This document shows positions 52,145 through 60,474 of a stretch of 64,000 bases of DNA, in pieces. The notes below the pieces were generated by a model, which had not been told where the DNA came from, searched no databases, and worked only from the letters and a program-made list of their open reading frames with translations. Source of the stretch: Geothrix fuzhouensis. Its GTDB lineage: Bacteria > Acidobacteriota > Holophagae > Holophagales > Holophagaceae. Each line of letters opens with the position of its first letter. Positions within the stretch are counted from its first letter, which is position 1. The stretch is taken from assembly GCF_024609325.1 (NCBI RefSeq), contig NZ_JANHMQ010000001.1:62001-126000 (forward strand), given 5' to 3'. The position numbers were made by a program, and so were the translations under genes.

Positions 52145-53263
52145 CTACTGGGCGGGTTGAACGACGGTGTTTCCATCAAGGTTGACCGCGGTCTGCGCCA
52201 GCAGCCTGCCATTGATCGAGGCACCCGTGTGGAGGGTGACTGCCGTCTGGCTCAGGACGACCCCTTCACAATGGGCTGTGGTGCCGATATCCACGAGGCC
52301 ACTGACCTGCCAGAAGATGTTCTTGGGCAGGGCACCGCCAGTCAGGAGGATTCTCGTGGCGCTGCTCATGGTCAGGTTCTGGGCAATCTGGAAGATCCAG
52401 ACATCCGTCGCACTGCCGCTGAGGGTGACATCCGTCGGAATCAGGAGGCTGGTTCCCCATTTGTAGACACCAGGGGCGAGCGTCATCCCTCCGATGTTTC
52501 CAGCGCCCAATTCGGCGACACTGGGCGCCCGGCCTGCCGCATCGGTGAACGCGGTCCCCATGTCACTGACGGCTGTGGTCAGATTGGTCGGGGTGGGCAC
52601 TGCGTAGTCAGCCGCAAACACCTTCCCCGTGACTTGCGGGCTGGTCGAGAACACATTCGTCGAATCCGCAGTCAACGAGAAGCCTGTGATGTAGCTGGCC
52701 GCGGCTGGGCTGACGCCTAGGTTTCCCGTGATGGCGGAGGTCGGTACGGTGGAAATCCCGGTTTTCGCCAGGACCACATAGGTGCCGGCCGTCCCAAGGT
52801 TCACGGGAAGCGCGGCCGCCACGGTCGTGCCAGTGGTAAAGGTCCAGGTGAGCTTCGCCGCGAGGGCCATGCCCATGGTGCTCTTGACCGCGGTACTGAT
52901 CGTCGCGGTGAACGAGCTGTTGCCGGCAAGGGGTGTGCTTGGTGTGAAGTAGGCTTTCGAATTTCCGTAGATCACGGTGCCCTGAACCGGGGTTGCCGCC
53001 GCCCCGGTGGTCAGGGTGAAGGTGCTGCCGGTGAGGGTGGCACCATCCATCGGCTCGCTGAACGTGACGCTGATGTTTCCGTTGATGGGAACGTCGGTGG
53101 CACCGGTGAGGGGAGTATGGGAAAGGACCGTCGGCGTGCCTGTGGTTGTGCCAAGCCGTGCGGAGGAACCCCCGCTGCTGGAGCTCCCGCAGGCGACCAA
53201 CGAGAACAGCAGCAGAAACGCGGAGGCCGGTTTCCAAAGGGGCATTTTCGGATCCATCATCAT
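52145..53263 (-). CDS. DUF3494 ice-binding-type lipoprotein with Ig-like domain
   Basis: The 372 residues begin with a lipoprotein signal (SAFLLLFSLVACGSS, lipobox LVAC). A Ser/Gly linker and a bacterial Ig-like domain follow (about 40-140, DVPINGNISVTFSEPMDGAT). The rest is a DUF3494 beta-solenoid (about 150-372), with VVLAKTGISTVPTSAITGNL, TLAPGVYKWGTSLLIP and NIFWQVSGLVDIGTTAHCEG. DUF3494 proteins bind ice or act as adhesins, so ice binding is only one option. Three ATG codons in a row make the exact start uncertain (53263, 53260 or 53257). Confidence 0.88.
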   Translation of the reverse strand: MMMDPKMPLWKPASAFLLLFSLVACGSSSSGGSSARLGTTTGTPTVLSHTPLTGATDVPINGNISVTFSEPMDGATLTGSTFTLTTGAAATPVQGTVIYGNSKAYFTPSTPLAGNSSFTATISTAVKSTMGMALAAKLTWTFTTGTTVAAALPVNLGTAGTYVVLAKTGISTVPTSAITGNLGVSPAAASYITGFSLTADSTNVFSTSPQVTGKVFAADYAVPTPTNLTTAVSDMGTAFTDAAGRAPSVAELGAGNIGGMTLAPGVYKWGTSLLIPTDVTLSGSATDVWIFQIAQNLTMSSATRILLTGGALPKNIFWQVSGLVDIGTTAHCEGVVLSQTAVTLHTGASINGRLLAQTAVNLDGNTVVQPAQ

Positions 53264-53623
53264 CAGGATTCTCTCTTGGGGGTGTGGTGAGGGAAGAAGG
53301 TGGGGATGCGTCGCCCACCAGAGGTGGGGCGCTCCGAACACATCAACCAATGCACTTTCCGTTCCATAATGTAAGTTTATCATTTTAAATATTTAACATT
53401 GACCTACTGATTGAATGAAGTTGAACGCTCAATCACAATGAGCCATCACATCCTTCATTTTGAAGGAGTGAGGTAGTCAGAATGAAGGAGGCGCTCCGCC
53501 ACCTTGATCGAATCCAGCCTTGAAGGTTGTATGTTTAATTTATTAAAAGTTGCAAATAAAGATAGTTAATTGTAGGCGTGATAATTGCTCCAGACATCCC
53601 ATGTGCTTGGAGCAACACCTGAA
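53264..53623. promoter_or_regulatory. AT-rich divergent promoter region
   Basis: This 360-base gap between divergent genes holds no convincing gene. Bases 53368-53400 and 53528-53590 are far more AT-rich than the rest of the window (TTATCATTTTAAATATTTAA; TTTAATTTATTAAAAG). A perfect TCCTTCA-TTT-TGAAGGA hairpin lies at 53451-53467, and TGAAGGAG-like words repeat nearby. GATAAT at 53580-53585 is a possible -10 for the + strand gene. Confidence 0.45.
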
Positions 53624-54616
53624 ATGACCCATCCATACCTTTCCCGCCTCCCGTTGGTGTGCTTGCTGGGGTACGTGCCCCTCAGCCTTCACGCGCAGGA
53701 ACTCACCCTTTTCGCCGGGGCCATGAAGGCGACTGACATCAAGCAATCGAGCTATTCCTACCAGTTGGAGTACCGCCAGGATTTCTACCAGAACCTCGCC
53801 GCCTCGGTCGCCTATCTCAACGAGGGCCATGTACCGGAGCATCACCGTGATGGGTATGTGGTCGAGGCTTGGGGCCGTCTCCCCACGCCCCACAACCATT
53901 TCTCGATTTCACTCGGTGCGGGTGCCTATTTCTTCTATGACACTCAGGTGCTGCCGACTGGTGGTTCGGCTGATGTTCATGGCACGGCACCCATCCTCAG
54001 CGTCACCGGCACGGGGTACCTGTCGAATCGTTGGTTCTACAGCCTCGCCCTGAACCAGATCCTCCCGGCGCATGAATTGAAGGTGACGACCGCGACCCTG
54101 GGGATCGGCTATTGGTTTGGGCGCAACGAAAAGCCCACACCCGGTCAATTCGGCCACGGACTGGATGAGAAGGCCGCCCTGACCGGAAACGAACTGACGG
54201 TCTTCGCGGGCCAGAGTGTGGTGAACACCTTTCGAAGTCAGTCAGCCCGCGCCTACGCCCTTGAATTCCGCCGTGGCATCATCCGGCATGTGGACTGGAC
54301 GGCCACCTTCATCTACGAAGGCAACCCGGAGATTGTCCGTCGCAGCGGTCTGGCGCTGCAGGGTTGGGCTGTGAACAATTTCTTCCAGGACCGCGTGACC
54401 GTTGGGATCGGATTTGGTCCCTACATCTACATCGATCGCAAACACCCGGCCGATGCGGGCAACATCAATCCGGCGGCCATCACGCCCCTGGCTTCGCTCA
54501 GCCTCTCCACACGCCTCACCGACCGTTGGAATCTGCGCCTCATGGTTGACCGCGTCACGAGCAGCTACAACCGCGATGCCGACATCATCCTCCTGGGGCT
54601 TGGTCCCCGCTGGTGA
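53624..54616 (+). CDS. Secreted or outer-membrane beta protein with internal duplication
   Basis: I do not recognise a named family. The 330 residues start with a signal peptide ending LSLHAQ. The mature part reads as alternating beta strands with aromatic ends, as in outer-membrane barrels. It consists of two related halves: ELTLFAGAMKATD...YQLEYRQDF...VAYLNEGHVPEHHRDGY and ELTVFAGQSVVNT...YALEFRRGI...FIYEGNPEIVRRSGL. The N-terminal PagP/PagL-like size per half suggests a lipid-modifying or structural barrel, but no catalytic site is evident. It is divergent from the ice-binding-type gene. Confidence 0.75.
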   Translation: MTHPYLSRLPLVCLLGYVPLSLHAQELTLFAGAMKATDIKQSSYSYQLEYRQDFYQNLAASVAYLNEGHVPEHHRDGYVVEAWGRLPTPHNHFSISLGAGAYFFYDTQVLPTGGSADVHGTAPILSVTGTGYLSNRWFYSLALNQILPAHELKVTTATLGIGYWFGRNEKPTPGQFGHGLDEKAALTGNELTVFAGQSVVNTFRSQSARAYALEFRRGIIRHVDWTATFIYEGNPEIVRRSGLALQGWAVNNFFQDRVTVGIGFGPYIYIDRKHPADAGNINPAAITPLASLSLSTRLTDRWNLRLMVDRVTSSYNRDADIILLGLGPRW

Positions 54617-54693
54617 CGACAAAGTTCAGGACCTGAATGGTTCAGAGCGACCGCAGTTCTGGGCACCGATGAGGTCATTCTCCGACAAGCGAA

Positions 54694-54713
54694 CGGCGGT
54701 CCGAAGACCGCCG
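54694..54713. terminator. Hairpin after tRNA-Ala and the duplicated-barrel gene
   Basis: CGGCGGTC-CGAA-GACCGCCG is a perfect 8-bp stem. On the minus strand it lies 11 bases beyond the tRNA-Ala 3' end and has a TTCG loop. There is no clear T-run on either side, so termination strength is uncertain. Confidence 0.5.
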
Positions 54714-54724
54714 CAGGTACTGAG

Positions 54725-54800
54725 TGGTGGACCTGATCAGGATCGAACTGACGACCTCTGCATTGCGAACGCAGCGCTCTCCCAGCTGAGCTACAGGCCC
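54725..54800 (-). tRNA. tRNA-Ala(CGC)
   Basis: The minus strand folds as a tRNA with acceptor GGGCCTG/CAGGTCC, including the G3-U70 pair that marks alanine tRNAs. The anticodon loop is TTCGCAA (anticodon CGC), and the T-arm is CAGTTCGATCCTG. Discriminator A and CCA (54727-54725) are encoded. Confidence 0.96.
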
Positions 54801-54855
54801 ACGAATCTCCAGTCTACCCGGCCTGAGGTCCGCGTCAATGCTTGGCCTTGTAGAA

Positions 54856-54883
54856 CAGCGGCCGCCCGATGGAGCGGCCGCTG
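54856..54883 (-). terminator. Hairpin downstream of korB
   Basis: CAGCGGCCGC and GCGGCCGCTG pair over ten bases around an 8-base loop, 20 bases beyond the korB stop. The following TTCTAC is only weakly T-rich on the minus strand, so this may be a processing or stability hairpin rather than a strong terminator. Confidence 0.5.
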
Positions 54884-54902
54884 ACAGGGACCGAGTTTGA
54901 AA

Positions 54903-55955
54903 TTACATGAGGGCCTGCATGATCTTGTCCAGCTCGGCGGGGCTGGGCTTGAGCAGATCCTCGCCCAAGGTGGCCAAGGGCTCGTCCACCAGGTTCAGCA
55001 CCTCGGGGAGGGGCGGCTGGGTGGGGTTGATATAGAGCAGGCCCGTGAGGAACTCGCCCTTGGCCATGGACTCGTGGATGGCCTTCATGGCGCCAAAGCG
55101 GTCCGTGGGCTCGTAGCCTTCGTGAATGGCCTTGATGGCGACCTTGGAGCCGTCGGGGAAGGTGACGATCTCAGTCTGGCCCGCGGGAATCTCCACTTCC
55201 TCCACCTCGGAATACTGGATGAAGCCGAGATCATGGAGGGGAAAGTCATGGTCCTTCACGTGCTTGTAGGAGCGGGTCGAGGCGTCATGGTTGTTGAAGG
55301 TGACGCAGGGGCTGATGACGTCGAGCACCACCGTGCCCTGGTAGGCGAAGGCAGCCTTCAGGATGGCGTTCAGCTGCTTGGGGTTGCCCGAGAAGCTGCG
55401 TGCCACGAAGCCGCAGCCCAGCTCGATGGCCAGGGTGCAGGGGTCGATAGGCGGGAAATCGTTCACGGCGCCGGACTTCAGGTGGGAACCCTTGTCGGCG
55501 GTGGCGGAGAACTGGCCCTTGGTGAGGCCATATACCCCGTTGTCCTCGATGATATAGATCATCGGGATGTTGCGCCGCACGGCATGCACGAACTGGCCCA
55601 TGCCGATGGACATGGAATCACCGTCGCCAGAGACGCCGATGTTGATGAGGGTGCGGTTGGCGAGGGAGGCGCCGGTGGCGATGGAGGGCATGCGGCCGTG
55701 CACGCTGTTGAAGCCCCAGCCCTGGTTGATGAAGTAGGCGGGCGTCTTGGAGGAGCAGCCGATGCCGGAGTACTTCGTGACCCGGTGGCCCTCGATGCTG
55801 GATTCAAAGGCGGCGTTGATGATCTGGGCGGTGATGGAATCGTGGCCGCAACCGGCGCAGAGCGTGGACTTGGAGCCCACGTAGTCCTGCTTGGTGAAGC
55901 CGAGCTTGTTGGTGGGAGCGGCGGGAACCGGAGCGGAAGGGGTGGCGGTGGTCAT
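54903..55955 (-). CDS. korB: 2-oxoacid:ferredoxin oxidoreductase, beta subunit
   Basis: The 350 residues match the thiamine diphosphate and Fe-S subunit of the 2-oxoglutarate/2-oxoacid:ferredoxin enzymes. Cluster cysteines appear in TLCAGCGHDS, GIGCSSKTP and SPCVTFNN. The thiamine site is GDGDSMSIGMGQFVHA with EDNGVYGLTKGQ. With KorA it converts a 2-oxoacid and CoA to acyl-CoA plus reduced ferredoxin, or the reverse. It starts 12 bases after the korA stop. The preferred oxoacid is not decided by sequence alone. Confidence 0.93.
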   Translation of the reverse strand: MTTATPSAPVPAAPTNKLGFTKQDYVGSKSTLCAGCGHDSITAQIINAAFESSIEGHRVTKYSGIGCSSKTPAYFINQGWGFNSVHGRMPSIATGASLANRTLINIGVSGDGDSMSIGMGQFVHAVRRNIPMIYIIEDNGVYGLTKGQFSATADKGSHLKSGAVNDFPPIDPCTLAIELGCGFVARSFSGNPKQLNAILKAAFAYQGTVVLDVISPCVTFNNHDASTRSYKHVKDHDFPLHDLGFIQYSEVEEVEIPAGQTEIVTFPDGSKVAIKAIHEGYEPTDRFGAMKAIHESMAKGEFLTGLLYINPTQPPLPEVLNLVDEPLATLGEDLLKPSPAELDKIMQALM

Positions 55956-55967
55956 GGTCGGCTCCTC

Positions 55968-57791
55968 TTACTTCTGCTCGAAGGCGGTGATCTGGTCCAC
56001 GATGCACTTGGCGTCGATGGCGTAGCCGTCAAAGTGCAGAACACTCTTGAACTTGGTGGCGTGCTCGGGATAGGTCTCTCGGAAGAGGTTGGCCAACTGG
56101 CCGTCCCGGTTCTGCTCGACCACATAGACCACCTTCTTTTCCTTCACGTAGGTATCCACCTCGGCGGTGAAGGGCAGGGCCCGCAGGCGCAGGTAGTCGG
56201 TCTTGAGTCCGCCCTCGGCCAGGACGTCTTGGGCCTCGATGACGGCGGGATCGCTGGAGCCGAAGGCCAGCACGCCCTTATCCGAGCCTTGGTTGCGGAA
56301 CACGGGGCCCGGCACGAAGGACTTGGCTGTTTCGTATTTGCGCTTCAGGCGGTCCATCACCTCGAGGTAGTCCTCGGGCTTTTCGGAGTACTGGGCGTAG
56401 GCGTTGTGGCCTGAGCCACGGGTCAGGTAGGCGCCCTTGCCGCCGGGGGTGCCGGGCAGGCTGCGGTAGGGGATGCCGTCGCCGTCCACGTCCTTGTAGC
56501 GGCCCCAGTCCTTCACCTCGGCCAGCTGTTGCTGATTGAGCACCTTGCCGCGGTCATAGGGCTTGGCGGGATAGGTGAAGGGCTTGGAGGCCCAGTTCTG
56601 CATGCCCAGATCCAGGTCGGTGACGACGAAGATGGGAGTCTGGAACTTCTCGGCCAGGTCGAAGGCGTCGTAGGAGAACTGGAAGCACTCTTCCATGGTC
56701 CCTGGGTAGAGGTTGATGTGCAGGGTGTCGCCATGGCTGCACTTGGCGCAGAGCTCCACGTCCGACTGCTGGGTGCGGGTGGGGAGGCCCGTGCTGGGGC
56801 CCGTGCGCGCCACGTTGAAGAAGACGCCGGGAGCCTCGACGTAATAGCCCAGGCCGATGAACTCGCTCATCAGAGAGATGCCGGGGCCGGCCGTGGACGT
56901 CATGGAGCGGGCACCGGCCCAGCCGGCGGACAGCACCACGCCGGCGGAGGCCAGTTCGTCCTCCATCTGCACGATCGCGACGGTGGACTTGCCGGTCTTG
57001 GGATCCTTGCGGTACTCATCCGCGTATTCGATGAAAGTCTCGACCAGGCTCGAGGCGGGGGTGATCGGGTACCAACCCACCACGGTCACGCCAGCGAATA
57101 GGGCGCCCAGGGCGCAGGCCTCGTTGCCGTCGATGATGATGAGCCCCTGCGTCTTGTTATCGCGCACGACCTTGATGTGGTCCTGGTCCTCCAGGTTCTC
57201 CATGGCCCAGTCATAGCCGGCCATGCAGGCGGTCTGGTTAAGCTCGATGGCCTTGGTCTTGCCCTTGAGCTGCTTGGCGATCGCCTTCTTGACCTCCTCC
57301 ATGTCGATGCCGAGCAGGCGCGCGGCCACACCGACATAGATCATGTTCTTCACGAGCTTGTGCAGCTTGGGCTCGGGGCAGGAGGCCGTCACGAGCTTCT
57401 GGAAGGGCACGGGGGTGTAGGCCAGGTCGCTGCGCAGCTTGTCGAGTTGCAGGGGCTCGTCATAGATCACGAGCGCGCCGGGATCGGCCTTGGCGATGTC
57501 CTCCTTGGCCGTTTCGGGGTTCATGAGGATCAGCATCTCGTTGCTGGCCTTGCGGGCTACGTAGCCCTGGGCGCTGGCGCGGATGGTGAACCAGGTCGGA
57601 AGGCCCGCAATGTTGGAAGGGAAGAGGTTCTTGCCGCTGACGAATACGCCCATCTGGAAGATGGCGCGCAGCAGAACCGTGTTCGCCGTCTGAGAGCCTG
57701 ATCCGTTGACCGTGGCCACCTGGATGGAAAAATCATTGATCCTGGTTTTCGCTCCTCCGGCGGGCGAGGGGGCGGCTAGGGCGGCAGTCAT
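55968..57791 (-). CDS. korA: 2-oxoacid:ferredoxin oxidoreductase, fused gamma-alpha subunit
   Basis: The 607 residues join a gamma domain (about 15-205, GSGSQTANTVLLRAIFQMGV) to the alpha subunit (about 215-600). The alpha part has the YPITPASSL motif, QMEDELASAGVVLSAGWAGA, STAGPGISLMSEF and the C-terminal VVYVVEQNRDGQLANLFRE. This is the usual two-gene KorAB form. ATG 57791 has AAGGAG upstream; the longer frame to 58352 runs into lexA and was rejected. It is divergent from lexA. Confidence 0.93.
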   Translation of the reverse strand: MTAALAAPSPAGGAKTRINDFSIQVATVNGSGSQTANTVLLRAIFQMGVFVSGKNLFPSNIAGLPTWFTIRASAQGYVARKASNEMLILMNPETAKEDIAKADPGALVIYDEPLQLDKLRSDLAYTPVPFQKLVTASCPEPKLHKLVKNMIYVGVAARLLGIDMEEVKKAIAKQLKGKTKAIELNQTACMAGYDWAMENLEDQDHIKVVRDNKTQGLIIIDGNEACALGALFAGVTVVGWYPITPASSLVETFIEYADEYRKDPKTGKSTVAIVQMEDELASAGVVLSAGWAGARSMTSTAGPGISLMSEFIGLGYYVEAPGVFFNVARTGPSTGLPTRTQQSDVELCAKCSHGDTLHINLYPGTMEECFQFSYDAFDLAEKFQTPIFVVTDLDLGMQNWASKPFTYPAKPYDRGKVLNQQQLAEVKDWGRYKDVDGDGIPYRSLPGTPGGKGAYLTRGSGHNAYAQYSEKPEDYLEVMDRLKRKYETAKSFVPGPVFRNQGSDKGVLAFGSSDPAVIEAQDVLAEGGLKTDYLRLRALPFTAEVDTYVKEKKVVYVVEQNRDGQLANLFRETYPEHATKFKSVLHFDGYAIDAKCIVDQITAFEQK

Positions 57792-57947
57792 GTGACTCCT
57801 TTCGCATCGGGGCAATGGCGACGAAGAGGGCGTAAATACTAGGCTCGCCACAGCATCCGCTAGTATGGCAGAGGCCACCATGGGCATCCAGGAAAGGTGC
57901 TGAAACCTACATCTATGAAGGTCTGAAATAAAGCGAAAAAAAAGGGA

Positions 57948-57976
57948 TTGACGACCTGTGGATCGACTCTTACCTT
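57948..57976 (+). promoter_or_regulatory. lexA promoter, near-leaderless
   Basis: TTGACG (57948-57953), a 17-base spacer and TACCTT (57971-57976) form a sigma-70-type promoter. Only seven bases separate the -10 from the lexA ATG, so the mRNA should start at or next to the start codon. ACCT-N10-AGGT (57905-57922) upstream could be a LexA site, but it matches no consensus I can name with confidence. Confidence 0.55.
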
Positions 57977-57983
57977 GGAAGCT

Positions 57984-58637
57984 ATGAAAGCCAGCGATCT
58001 CACCAAACGCCAGCAGGCGGTGCTTAAGTTCATCCGCACCTTTGTGCAGGATGAGGGGCGAAGCCCAACCCTTGCGGAAATCGCCAAGGGGGTGGGTTCC
58101 AGTGCGGTGTCGACCATTCACAAGCACGTCCAGCACCTGATGGATAAGGGCTTCCTCGTCCGCAGCCACGGCAAGGGGAACAACCTGGTGGTGGCGGCAG
58201 GCTCGGCGCCCGAGGAGGCGGCTCCACGGGTGGAGCGCCAGGAACCCGCCAGCACCGTCCGGATCTTCCCCTTCTGCGGGGACGTGGCGGCCGGTTCGCC
58301 CATCCTGCCTGAGAGTCGTGCCCTCCCCATCGAGGTGCCGAACAGCATTCATCGCCAGAAGGAAGAACTGTTTGTACTCCGTGTCCGGGGCGATTCCATG
58401 GTGGATGACGCCATCCTCGACGGCGATTTAGTCGTCCTGCAGCGGAAGGGTGAATACCGGAATGGCGATCGCGTGGTGGCGCTCATCGACCAGGAGGAGG
58501 TCACCCTCAAGGAGTTCCGGCGCGATGCCAAGGGCGTCTGGCTCATTCCCCACAACCCCGAGCTCCAGCCCCGCTGCTATGCGCCGCAGAACATCGACAT
58601 CCAGGGAGTCCTCGTCGGCGTCATGCGCAGCTGCTGA
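57984..58637 (+). CDS. lexA: SOS repressor LexA
   Basis: The 217 residues match LexA. A winged helix (about 1-65, LTKRQQAVLKFIRTFVQDEG) is followed by the self-cleaving peptidase domain. The cleavage site is the Ala-Gly bond in GDVAAGSPIL. The catalytic Ser is in RGDSMVDDAI, and the Lys is in EEVTLKEFRR. When RecA filaments form it cuts itself and SOS genes are expressed. The DNA-recognition helix (SAVSTIHKHVQHL) differs from the E. coli type, so its operator is likely different. Confidence 0.95.
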   Translation: MKASDLTKRQQAVLKFIRTFVQDEGRSPTLAEIAKGVGSSAVSTIHKHVQHLMDKGFLVRSHGKGNNLVVAAGSAPEEAAPRVERQEPASTVRIFPFCGDVAAGSPILPESRALPIEVPNSIHRQKEELFVLRVRGDSMVDDAILDGDLVVLQRKGEYRNGDRVVALIDQEEVTLKEFRRDAKGVWLIPHNPELQPRCYAPQNIDIQGVLVGVMRSC

Positions 58638-58763
58638 CGTACCTAAGGCCTCGAACTGCGAAAGATGCTAAAGATCGCGAAACGCAGTGGAGATGAGCGC
58701 CAGGCCGTTCGCTGTCCGCACGCAGGGCGATTCGCTTTTTTCGGTATTCCTTGTTTTATCAGG

Positions 58764-59789
58764 TCAGCCCGACAGGCGGTCACGGATGGCCGCTCCCATC
58801 CCGGCGGTGCTCAAGCTGCCTCCCAGATCACGGGTTCGGGCGCCGTCGCGCATCGCCGCGGCCACCGCCCGTTCCACGGTTTCGGCTTCGGACTCCCAGC
58901 CCAGGTGCCGGAAGAGCAGGGCGGTGCTCAGGATCATGCCCACAGGGTTGGCGAGGCCCTTCCCGGCGATATCCGGGGCGGAGCCATGCACGGGTTCCGC
59001 CAGGACTGCGCAGCGGAAGGGCCGATGCGGGGCCCAGCTCAAGGAAGGTGCCGTACCCATGCCACCGGCGAAGGCCGCCGTGAGATCGCTGATGAGATCG
59101 CCAAGGTAATTGTCCGCGGCGATCACGCCGAAGGGGGCCGGATCCTGCACCAGGGCGCAGAGCAGGGCATCCGCGTGCATGCCGCGCGCGGGCACGTCCG
59201 GGTGGGCGGCCTGGAGGCTCTGGAACACCCGGACCCAGAGCCCGTGGCCATGCTTAAGCACGTTGGCCTTGTGGGCCAGGGTCAAGGCGCAGCCGCGTGC
59301 CTGCGCACGGGCGAAAGCGACTTCAAGCAGGCGGAGCACGGCCACCTCGGTATGCACCGCCAGATCCACGGCGCGCCCGGGTTCGGTGGATCCTTGGAGG
59401 CAGTAGGCCCCTTCGGTGTTCTCCCGGAAGACCTCAAGGTGGAGTCCCTGTCTGCTTAAGCCGGGCAGGGGCTGGCAGGGCCGGAAGTTCACCGTCAGTT
59501 CCAGGCCGCGGCGCAGGCGCAGCAGGATCTCCTCGGCATGGCGTCCATCCGGAATGCGTGGGTCCCCCACGGCCCCGAAGATTACGGCGTCGAACCCGTC
59601 GCGCAGATCGGCATAGGCCTCCTCGGGCAGCGTTTCTCCGGTGCTGAGGTAGTGGTCAGCACCATAGGAGAGGCGCACCGTCTCCAGGCGGTGGCCACGG
59701 CTTCGGGCCCAGTCGATGAGCGGCTCAGCTTCCGCCATGACCTCGGGTCCCACCCCGTCACCGGGAATGAGGGCGATGCGTGTCGTCAC
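58764..59789 (-). CDS. Isocitrate/isopropylmalate dehydrogenase family protein
   Basis: The 341 residues are a decarboxylating beta-hydroxyacid dehydrogenase. They show ALIPGDGVGPEV, LRRGLELTVNFRP, FRENTEGAY, KANVLKHGHGLW, the metal Asp set in ADNYLGDLISD, and EPVHGSAPDIAGKGLANP. The FRENTEG block and the NFRP strand are closer to the tartrate/homoisocitrate branch than to typical LeuB. No leu genes are adjacent. I therefore leave the substrate open. GTG 59789 is the likely start; the longer frame overlaps the peroxiredoxin. Confidence 0.85.
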   Translation of the reverse strand: MTTRIALIPGDGVGPEVMAEAEPLIDWARSRGHRLETVRLSYGADHYLSTGETLPEEAYADLRDGFDAVIFGAVGDPRIPDGRHAEEILLRLRRGLELTVNFRPCQPLPGLSRQGLHLEVFRENTEGAYCLQGSTEPGRAVDLAVHTEVAVLRLLEVAFARAQARGCALTLAHKANVLKHGHGLWVRVFQSLQAAHPDVPARGMHADALLCALVQDPAPFGVIAADNYLGDLISDLTAAFAGGMGTAPSLSWAPHRPFRCAVLAEPVHGSAPDIAGKGLANPVGMILSTALLFRHLGWESEAETVERAVAAAMRDGARTRDLGGSLSTAGMGAAIRDRLSG

Positions 59790-59846
59790 GTCCAAAATGG
59801 AGGGCTCCGTTTCTTGTTCCCTAATCCAAGCCGATGGTGCCACACT

Positions 59847-59863
59847 CCCTCCCCTTGGGAGGG
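59847..59863 (+). promoter_or_regulatory. Hairpin covering the peroxiredoxin ribosome site
   Basis: CCCTCCC and GGGAGGG pair perfectly around CTT. The right arm is the Shine-Dalgarno sequence GGGAGGGG that lies just before the ATG at 59868. The stem should hide the ribosome site until it is opened. Confidence 0.5.
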
Positions 59864-59867
59864 GACC

Positions 59868-60386
59868 ATGGTCCGGAGATGGGGAGTGATGATGGGATTT
59901 CTCACAATCTTCGGCATTACGTCTGCCGGGGAGATCACAGAAGGCATGAAAGCTCCGTCCTTTGAGGCTCGCGACCAGCACGACGCTCTGGTTCGCCTCG
60001 CGGATTTTCAGGGCAAGTCCGCGGTGGTGCTCTATTTTTACCCCAAGGACGACACGCCGGGCTGCACGGCCGAGGCCTGCAGCCTGCGGGACGGGTTCGC
60101 GGCGATCCAGGCAGCCGGCGCTGTGATTCTCGGCGTGAGCGCGGATAGCACACAGAGCCACAAGGCCTTTGCCGAGAAGTTCCACCTGCCCTTAAGCATC
60201 CTCGCAGATCCCGACAAGCGGATCATCCAGGCCTATGGCGTGAAGATGCCCCTGCTCGGATTCGCCAAGCGGACCACGGTCCTCATCGATCGGCAGGGGG
60301 TCATCCGAAAGATCATCCGCGACGTACGCACAAAGGACCACGACCAGCAGGTGCTGGCCCTCCTGAAGGCTCTGCCCGGGACCTGA
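59868..60386 (+). CDS. bcp: Periplasmic peroxiredoxin, BCP/PrxQ type
   Basis: The 172 residues begin with a signal peptide (about 1-21, ending TSAG) and continue as a PrxQ-type thiol peroxidase. The active site is YPKDDTPGCTAEACSLRDGF, with the peroxidatic Cys in PGC and a likely resolving Cys five residues later. PrxQ proteins reduce peroxides using thioredoxin-like donors. Export is less common for this family, and its ribosome site lies in a hairpin. Confidence 0.92.
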   Translation: MVRRWGVMMGFLTIFGITSAGEITEGMKAPSFEARDQHDALVRLADFQGKSAVVLYFYPKDDTPGCTAEACSLRDGFAAIQAAGAVILGVSADSTQSHKAFAEKFHLPLSILADPDKRIIQAYGVKMPLLGFAKRTTVLIDRQGVIRKIIRDVRTKDHDQQVLALLKALPGT

Positions 60387-60403
60387 GCGCGCACCCCGAC
60401 CGG

Positions 60404-60455
60404 GGAAAACCCGCAATTGCATTGAGCCCGGGAGGTTTTCCGGGCTAAACTTTTT
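60404..60455 (+). terminator. Terminator or attenuator before the MglA-like gene
   Basis: AGCCCGG (60425-60431) and CCGGGCT (60440-60446) form a stem followed by AAACTTTTT, so it can terminate the peroxiredoxin transcript. An upstream GGAAAACC (60404-60411) is complementary to GGTTTTCC (60434-60441) inside the terminator. This offers a competing fold. Confidence 0.55.
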
Positions 60456-60474
60456 CTTCCCAAGAGGTTCAAGA

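Noticed and set aside
57837-57865. TACTAG-N17-CTAGTA inverted repeat between korA and lexA
   Set aside because: Six-base arms at this spacing are expected by chance and fit no known operator.
55968-58352. Longer N-terminal extension of korA reaching into lexA
   Set aside because: The conserved gamma domain begins at 57791 with a strong AAGGAG site; the extension is the antisense of lexA.
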